Below are positions 5,664 to 8,831 of a stretch of 8,831 nt of DNA, piece after piece (positions within the stretch are counted from its first letter, which is position 1; each line of letters opens with the position of its first letter). Under the pieces are notes generated by a model. It had not been told where the DNA came from. It ran no database searches and worked only from the letters and a program-made list of their open reading frames with translations. The DNA is taken from assembly GCA_964560565.1 (NCBI GenBank), contig CAZLMF010000064.1, forward strand, positions 1-8,831. The letters run 5' to 3'. The DNA comes from CAZLMF01 sp964560565. Its GTDB lineage: Bacteria; Bacillota; Clostridia; Oscillospirales; Ruminococcaceae. The position numbers were made by a program, and so were the translations under genes.

Positions 5664-6371
5664 TTATTTTTCAGCTCGGTTTATAAGCTGAATACGCACC
5701 TCGCTATTTTGAATTAGGTTCAAAATAGAGGAGGAATGCTGAGGATACTCCGCAGAAAGCGCTGAGGTTGTAATATAAAGCGCATCACGATCAGTGCGGT
5801 TATCTACACCTTCAACCGCTTCAGTGCTAACAGCGGCAATTGCCTTTGCTTCGGCAACAGTCATTGCGGCATCAGCGGACTGATTGGCAATAACCTGAGA
5901 AACGGTAAAGAAATGTTTGTCATTTTTAGAGTTTGCGGAATACACAATGCGGAACATCCTATAAACTGCAAGCATTAAAAACGAGGACGCTTCTTTTACA
6001 AGGCTCTTATTCTTACTCTTTTGCAAAAGTGAAAAAAGTATATGTAGGGAATTTGCAATAAGCTTTTTATTAAGAGTGGGGATTATCGCATCGGGCCCGA
6101 TGCGCTCCTTAGAATAAGGTTCGTTTTCAGGCAAATCGTCAACTGTGAGAGTTACGCCGGCAGGCTCAGGTGATCGTCCCAGCAAATAGTCACAAGAAAC
6201 GCCATAATAATTTGCAGCCCTTACTAAAAAATCAAGGCCACATTCACGTATACCTTTTTCGTAGTGCGATAAAAGCGCTTGCGAGATTTCAAGCTCACCA
6301 GCGGCAAATTTTTGGCTTATTCCACGCTCTTTTCGCAACAGCGTGATTATGCGGGGAAAGTCAGCATTCAT
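5664..6371 (-). CDS. XRE-family helix-turn-helix transcriptional regulator
   Basis: A 235-residue protein with an N-terminal Cro/C1-type DNA-binding domain at about residues 7-64. ITLLRKERGISQKFAAGELE forms helices 1-2, ISQALLSHYEKG the recognition helix and its glycine turn, and LVRAANYYGVSCDYLLGRS the usual ending. Residues 65-100 look like a linker. The rest (about 100-235) is mostly helical with no recognisable ligand or protease domain, and may serve dimerisation or sensing. The start ATG has AGGAG upstream at 8 nt. The gene is convergent with the flippase and divergent from the DUF975-like gene across about 260 bp, which makes autoregulation and control of that neighbour plausible. Whether it represses or activates, and what it senses, is not visible. 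Confidence 0.9.
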   Translation of the reverse strand: MNADFPRIITLLRKERGISQKFAAGELEISQALLSHYEKGIRECGLDFLVRAANYYGVSCDYLLGRSPEPAGVTLTVDDLPENEPYSKERIGPDAIIPTLNKKLIANSLHILFSLLQKSKNKSLVKEASSFLMLAVYRMFRIVYSANSKNDKHFFTVSQVIANQSADAAMTVAEAKAIAAVSTEAVEGVDNRTDRDALYITTSALSAEYPQHSSSILNLIQNSEVRIQLINRAEK

Positions 6372-6405
6372 TATTCACACTCCTAAACAGTTCTACGCAA
6401 AGTAA

Positions 6406-6435
6406 ATTATAACCCACTAGATAACCCTTTGTAAA
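6406..6435 (-). promoter_or_regulatory. Sigma-A promoter of the XRE regulator gene
   Basis: On the minus strand, TTTACA (6435-6430), an 18-bp spacer and TATAAT (6411-6406). The predicted leader is about 28 nt. Confidence 0.75.
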
Positions 6436-6484
6436 GCTTTTGAGGTCTGAAAAAGTCGATAAATTGCACAGCGTTTTTTTGGCT

Positions 6485-6515
6485 ATTCATACAATTTGCC
6501 GCCAAAATTATGAAT
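6485..6515. promoter_or_regulatory. Palindrome in the divergent XRE/DUF975 region, candidate operator
   Basis: ATTCAT (6485-6490) and AATTT (6493-6497) mirror AAATT (6505-6509) and ATGAAT (6510-6515) around GCCGCCA. The half-site recurs as ATTCAT at 6366-6371 (the start codon of the regulator), ATTCA at 6373-6377 and TGAATGA at 6571-6577. XRE regulators commonly bind such inverted repeats, but the assignment to this regulator is inference. A transcribed hairpin is the alternative. Confidence 0.45.
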
Positions 6516-6583
6516 GACAAAAAAATAACCACAATATCTAGTGCAAAGATACTTTTTATAGACCTATTTTTGAATGATAAAGC

Positions 6584-6613
6584 TTGAAAGGTTTAGATTA
6601 ATTAACATAAAAT
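6584..6613 (+). promoter_or_regulatory. Possible promoter of the DUF975-like gene
   Basis: TTGAAA (6584-6589), an 18-bp spacer and TAAAAT (6608-6613). The predicted start near 6620 would leave only about 12 nt before the ATG, with the ribosome binding site at the 5' end. A TAGATT at 6594-6599 with TTGAAT at 6570-6575 is an alternative. Confidence 0.4.
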
Positions 6614-6631
6614 TAACAATTAGGAGGCAAC

Positions 6632-7531
6632 ATGTCAGCAAACAGGCTAATAAGAAGCACTGCTCATCTTGCCCTACGGTTAAGGAAACAGCGCACACGC
6701 TCCTTCTGTGTGCTCATTATACTGGGGGTAATCACTGCAACACCTATAATATCAGAGGTAATATTCTTGCTTATCATGAAGCAGTTAGGCAAGCTTTCGC
6801 CCTTCACACAAACCATATCAAACCTAGACCCCATTGTATATGCCTCAACCATTGGAAGGGTTGTCCTATCCATACTAATGGTGACGCCGCTATCCTATGG
6901 CGTAAAGCTATGGTACTGCGAAATAAGCACAGGCAACCCTCACTCTATATATGAGGTTTTTGGCCTTTACACCAAAGCAAGGCTGTATTTCAAGGCAATC
7001 CTGCTTAGGACTCTTATTCTTTTTCGCCGTACAGTTGCAGCACTTACACTTACGCTTCCCATTGCAATGGTGATGATTACCCTTGAGCTTGTGGGGGAGG
7101 GTAGCGGGAATAGCGGCAAGCTTCTTATACTTACTGCCTGTATTATTATCATAGGCATTGTAATGGCAATATTTGTCGCTATGTTCTGTATGCGCTACTT
7201 CCTTGCACCTTATATTATGATGAAAAGCCCTAATTTAACTGTTCACAAAGCAATCGCACAATCGGTGCGTATTATGAAAGGTGAAAAGGGGAAAGCCTTT
7301 ACATTCATGTTTTCTCTTTATATACGCATTCCTTTATGTTTTCTTATAGTCCCTGCCTTTTTCATCCTGCCTCATATACACACGAGTATTGCTCTATACG
7401 CAGTATGCCTAATAGAGGGCAATGCAAAGGACATAGCAAAAGCCCAAGAAGGTACCGCACAAGCACTAAAGCTTCCAAAATCAATTACCGTAACTCAAGT
7501 TTTTGAAACGACTAACTTTAATCAATACTAA
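6632..7531 (+). CDS. DUF975-like integral membrane protein
   Basis: A 299-residue membrane protein of unknown function. Its architecture fits the DUF975 family of Firmicutes: a basic cytoplasmic N-terminus (about 1-24), a hydrophobic segment (26-48), a second pair around 67-90, and the characteristic region from about 190. There, FLAPYIMMKSPNLTVHKAI is followed by QSVRIMKGEKGKAF and further hydrophobic segments to about 260. The family typically has a membrane strand, a conserved APY, and a Skk(l/i)MkGkk motif, and both are recognisable here. The C-terminal 40 residues are polar. The ATG follows TAGGAGGC at about 4 nt. It is divergent from the XRE regulator, and a strong terminator stands 92 bp after the stop. 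No biochemical role is established for the family, to my knowledge. Confidence 0.75.
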   Translation: MSANRLIRSTAHLALRLRKQRTRSFCVLIILGVITATPIISEVIFLLIMKQLGKLSPFTQTISNLDPIVYASTIGRVVLSILMVTPLSYGVKLWYCEISTGNPHSIYEVFGLYTKARLYFKAILLRTLILFRRTVAALTLTLPIAMVMITLELVGEGSGNSGKLLILTACIIIIGIVMAIFVAMFCMRYFLAPYIMMKSPNLTVHKAIAQSVRIMKGEKGKAFTFMFSLYIRIPLCFLIVPAFFILPHIHTSIALYAVCLIEGNAKDIAKAQEGTAQALKLPKSITVTQVFETTNFNQY

Positions 7532-7579
7532 ATGTATATATCGGCATAAAAATTACAAACTTTAATATTTTTCAAGCTT

Positions 7580-7610
7580 TTTAGTTATAATTCATAAAAT
7601 TATAACTAAA
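7580..7610. repeat. Perfect 13-bp AT-rich inverted repeat
   Basis: TTTAGTTATAATT (7580-7592) and its exact complement (7598-7610) flank a 5-nt loop CATAA. It lies 48 bp after the DUF975-like stop codon and 12 bp before a strong terminator. There is no T-run behind it, so it is more likely a transcript-end hairpin or a protein site than a terminator. Confidence 0.7.
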
Positions 7611-7622
7611 TCCGCCCTTTAT

Positions 7623-7655
7623 AACCCTGCTGAGTAAAAACTCAGCAGGGTTTTT
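7623..7655 (+). terminator. Intrinsic terminator of the DUF975-like gene
   Basis: A perfect 13-bp stem AACCCTGCTGAGT/ACTCAGCAGGGTT (7623-7635, 7640-7652) with loop AAAA, followed by TTT and a second T-run after CGA. Confidence 0.92.
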
Positions 7656-7662
7656 CGATTTT

Positions 7663-7693
7663 TGCAAGCTTGTTGCATTACCTACTGCAACAA
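7663..7693. promoter_or_regulatory. Nested inverted repeats upstream of the holin gene
   Basis: TGCAA (7663-7667), TTGCA (7673-7677) and TGCAA (7686-7690) alternate in orientation. The last two extend to a perfect 8-bp pair, TTGTTGCA/TGCAACAA (7670-7677, 7686-7693). It is about 90 bp before the holin start and could be an operator or a small hairpin. A TTGATA at 7697-7702 follows, but no convincing -10 stands at the right distance. Confidence 0.4.
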
Positions 7694-7780
7694 ACCTTGA
7701 TAAAACGCATATATATGAAGGTATACGAAGAAATCATAAAAGATGTTTATTAAAGTTGAAAGAGAGAGGATGAATGAAAA

Positions 7781-8083
7781 ATGGAGGCTATTTTAGTACA
7801 GTATACAAAGCCTGAGCTTTTAATACTAATACCTGTTTTGTGGCTCATAGGAGACATAATAAAGAAAACCAAGCTAAGCAGTCGCTTTATTCCATTGATT
7901 GTTGGGCTAATCGGAATTGCTCTTGCCGGCATTTATATGTTTGCAACCCTAGAGCACTACACAGCCGCTTGCATAGCCCGTGGCGCATTTGCAAGCATAA
8001 CACAAGGTATTCTTTGTGCGGGCGGCAGTGTGTACGCACATGAACTTATCAAAGGAATCATCAAAAAAGATGTTGACAAATAA
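7781..8083 (+). CDS. Phage-type holin, A118 (Hol118)-like family
   Basis: A 100-residue membrane protein resembling the A118-like phage holin family of Firmicutes. It shows KPELLILIPVLWLIGDIIKK (first helix, about 12-28), FIPLIVGLIGIALAGIYMFAT (second, 36-56) and a third helix around TQGILCAGGSVYAHELIKG (68-88), with a short charged tail. In phages such proteins form the membrane lesion that releases endolysin. Here no endolysin, tail or integrase gene is visible on either side, and the next gene is trpE. This suggests a remnant or a domesticated holin, as seen scattered in clostridial genomes. The ATG at 7781 is preceded by AGAGAGAGGA at about 10 nt, longer than ideal. Two out-of-frame ATGs at 7770 and 7774 open only very short frames. 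Its last codons contain the -35 box of the trp promoter. Confidence 0.78.
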   Translation: MEAILVQYTKPELLILIPVLWLIGDIIKKTKLSSRFIPLIVGLIGIALAGIYMFATLEHYTAACIARGAFASITQGILCAGGSVYAHELIKGIIKKDVDK

Positions 8084-8101
8084 GAAAAACTATTATATAA
8101 T
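8073..8101 (+). promoter_or_regulatory. Consensus sigma-A promoter of the trp operon
   Basis: TTGACA (8073-8078), a 17-bp spacer and TATAAT (8096-8101) match the consensus at every position and at ideal spacing. The -35 box lies in the final codons of the holin gene. The predicted start is near 8108, giving a leader of about 320 nt that contains the T-box. Confidence 0.9.
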
Positions 8102-8139
8102 AAAACAAATTTAATAACCATACTAAACCCATGATAGGG

Positions 8140-8369
8140 AGATAACGTTGTCTACGAGCTTACAGAGAGTGCCGCATTGGTGAAAGCGGCGCAGCAAACG
8201 AAACAGCAAATGGACCCTAGAGGGCATGGCGAAAAGCAAGCAGATCCTTGCTTAGTATCCCATGACGCAGCACCCCCGTTAAGGGTGAGGAATGTGTTAG
8301 CATTCTGCATGAGTGGGCGCTTTATGCGCCAAGCAAGGTGGTACCGTAGACGCAATGCGTTTACCCTTG
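8140..8369 (+). promoter_or_regulatory. Tryptophan T-box riboswitch (UGG specifier)
   Basis: A T-box leader binds tRNA and adjusts downstream transcription to its charging. Stem I is marked by the AG bulge AGAGAG (8164-8169), a distal helix (8169-8175 with 8186-8192) and the loop TTGGTGAAA. On its returning strand the specifier TGG (8211-8213) is followed by A, matching anticodon CCA of tRNA-Trp. Further helices are 8234-8240/8247-8253, 8271-8275/8283-8287, 8290-8294/8301-8305, and stem III GGCGC/GCGCC (8316-8320, 8326-8330). The T-box proper starts at 8331. The antiterminator is clean: CAAGG (8334-8338) with CCTTG (8365-8369), a 7-nt bulge TGGTACC (8339-8345), and GTAGACGC (8346-8353) with GCGTTTAC (8357-8364). 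The gene controlled is trpE, so the specifier and the pathway agree. Confidence 0.95.
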
Positions 8370-8396
8370 AATTAGGGTGAACGCATTTTTTGTTTT
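8354..8396 (+). terminator. T-box regulated terminator upstream of trpE
   Basis: A 14-bp stem with one wobble (8354-8367 with 8374-8387), a 6-nt loop and the run TTTTTTGTTTT. Its 5' arm contains both 3' strands of the antiterminator (8357-8369), so the two structures exclude each other. Charged tRNA-Trp should favour this terminator. Confidence 0.95.
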
Positions 8397-8427
8397 GCCT
8401 AAAAACGATAGAACGGAGAGAAATACA

Positions 8428-8831
8428 ATGCAAAGCCTTCCTACTTTACACCCAAGCCTAGCTGAAGTAAAAGCGATAGCAGGGGATTATGACAAGATTC
8501 CCCTTTCATTCGAACTTATAGCGGACTTTCTAACCCCCATGCAAATTATGAGAAAGCTAAAGGAAAGTTCAAAACATTCATTCCTGCTGGAAAGCGTTGA
8601 GGGGGGCGAAAAGTGGGCACGCTACTCATTTTTAGGCGCAAACCCCGATAAAATTCTCCATGTCAAAAACGGCAACTGCAAGCTATATAGTCAAGGCGAG
8701 TGCACACATTTTCAAATGGATAGCCTTTCAGCAGTCCGCAAGCTTGCATTTTCAGGCAGAGTAAAGCGTTTCGATAATCTCCCACCCTTTACAGGTGGAG
8801 GTGTAGGATACTTTGGCTACGAAACCATTCG
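8428..8831 (+). CDS. trpE: Anthranilate synthase component I, N-terminal part; gene runs off the window
   Basis: The first 134 codons of TrpE, which with the glutaminase subunit converts chorismate and glutamine to anthranilate, the first committed step to tryptophan. The visible part is the N-terminal anthranilate synthase domain: LLES (53-56), then WARYSFLGANP (63-73) and FTGGGVGYFGYE (121-132). LLES is the known tryptophan feedback-binding motif of TrpE and argues against para-aminobenzoate synthase PabB, as does the tryptophan T-box. The catalytic chorismate-binding domain lies beyond the window. The ATG has GGAGAG 7 nt upstream and lies about 36 bp after the regulated terminator. It is probably the first gene of a trp operon. 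Confidence 0.95.
   Translation, partial: MQSLPTLHPSLAEVKAIAGDYDKIPLSFELIADFLTPMQIMRKLKESSKHSFLLESVEGGEKWARYSFLGANPDKILHVKNGNCKLYSQGECTHFQMDSLSAVRKLAFSGRVKRFDNLPPFTGGGVGYFGYETI

Noticed and set aside
6574..6954. Plus-strand frame overlapping the start of the DUF975-like gene
   Set aside because: It is in another frame of a clear membrane protein gene with a strong ribosome binding site, and its product shows no recognisable features.
8108..8427. Trp leader-peptide attenuator or TRAP-type control
   Set aside because: There is no short frame with tandem Trp codons and no array of GAG/UAG triplets. The T-box elements explain the leader fully.
8152..8433. Open frames on both strands inside the trp leader (minus 8152-8433, plus 8177-8380)
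   Set aside because: They coincide with the structured T-box and terminator, lack ribosome binding sites and have compositions typical of chance frames.
1..8831. CRISPR array, transposon, toxin-antitoxin or defence cluster
   Set aside because: No regularly spaced repeats, transposase, terminal inverted repeats or recognisable defence domains were seen. The XRE regulator has no adjacent toxin-like partner in an operon.

Overview
The window looks like a chromosomal segment of a low-to-moderate GC Gram-positive bacterium, most likely a member of the Clostridia. The grounds are strong GGAGG-type ribosome binding sites, sigma-A promoters with TGnTATAAT extended -10 elements, a T-box riboswitch controlling trpE, a lipoprotein signal peptide with a canonical lipobox, and a holin resembling those of Firmicutes phages. 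I see no complete mobile element, CRISPR array or defence locus. Most of the window is ordinary housekeeping and accessory DNA, with a few details worth a second look.

Layout: (1) 1-102 holds the 3' part of tRNA-Trp (CCA anticodon) and a perfect 15-bp terminator. (2) 103-417 is non-coding and holds several hairpins and short repeats. (3) 418-2242 is a two-gene unit: a TIM-barrel sugar-phosphate isomerase/epimerase-like protein, then a D-2-hydroxyacid dehydrogenase with an ATGA overlap, then a terminator. (4) 2271-3347 is a monocistronic lipoprotein gene with an internally duplicated domain. (5) 3278-3846 is tadA, whose promoter runs straight into a terminator-like hairpin. (6) 3843-3962, minus strand, is a 39-residue membrane protein gene that overlaps the tadA stop codon. 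(7) 4067-5590 is a lone 14-helix polysaccharide flippase with its own promoter and terminator. (8) 5664-6371, minus strand, is an XRE-family regulator. It is divergent from (9) a DUF975-like membrane protein at 6632-7531, and the shared intergenic region carries a palindrome and repeated ATTCAT half-sites. (10) 7781-8083 is an A118-type holin gene with no endolysin beside it. (11) 8073-8831 is the start of a tryptophan biosynthesis operon: a perfect consensus promoter whose -35 box lies in the end of the holin gene, a tryptophan T-box leader with a UGG specifier, a competing terminator, and the N-terminal third of trpE.

How they work together: the window carries both partners of one regulatory interaction. 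The tRNA-Trp at its left edge is the ligand class sensed by the T-box at its right edge. Uncharged tRNA-Trp should favour the antiterminator and switch on trpE. The LLES motif in TrpE adds tryptophan feedback at the enzyme level. The other genes look like independent units, each with its own promoter and mostly its own terminator. The only suggested local regulatory pair is XRE with the DUF975-like gene.
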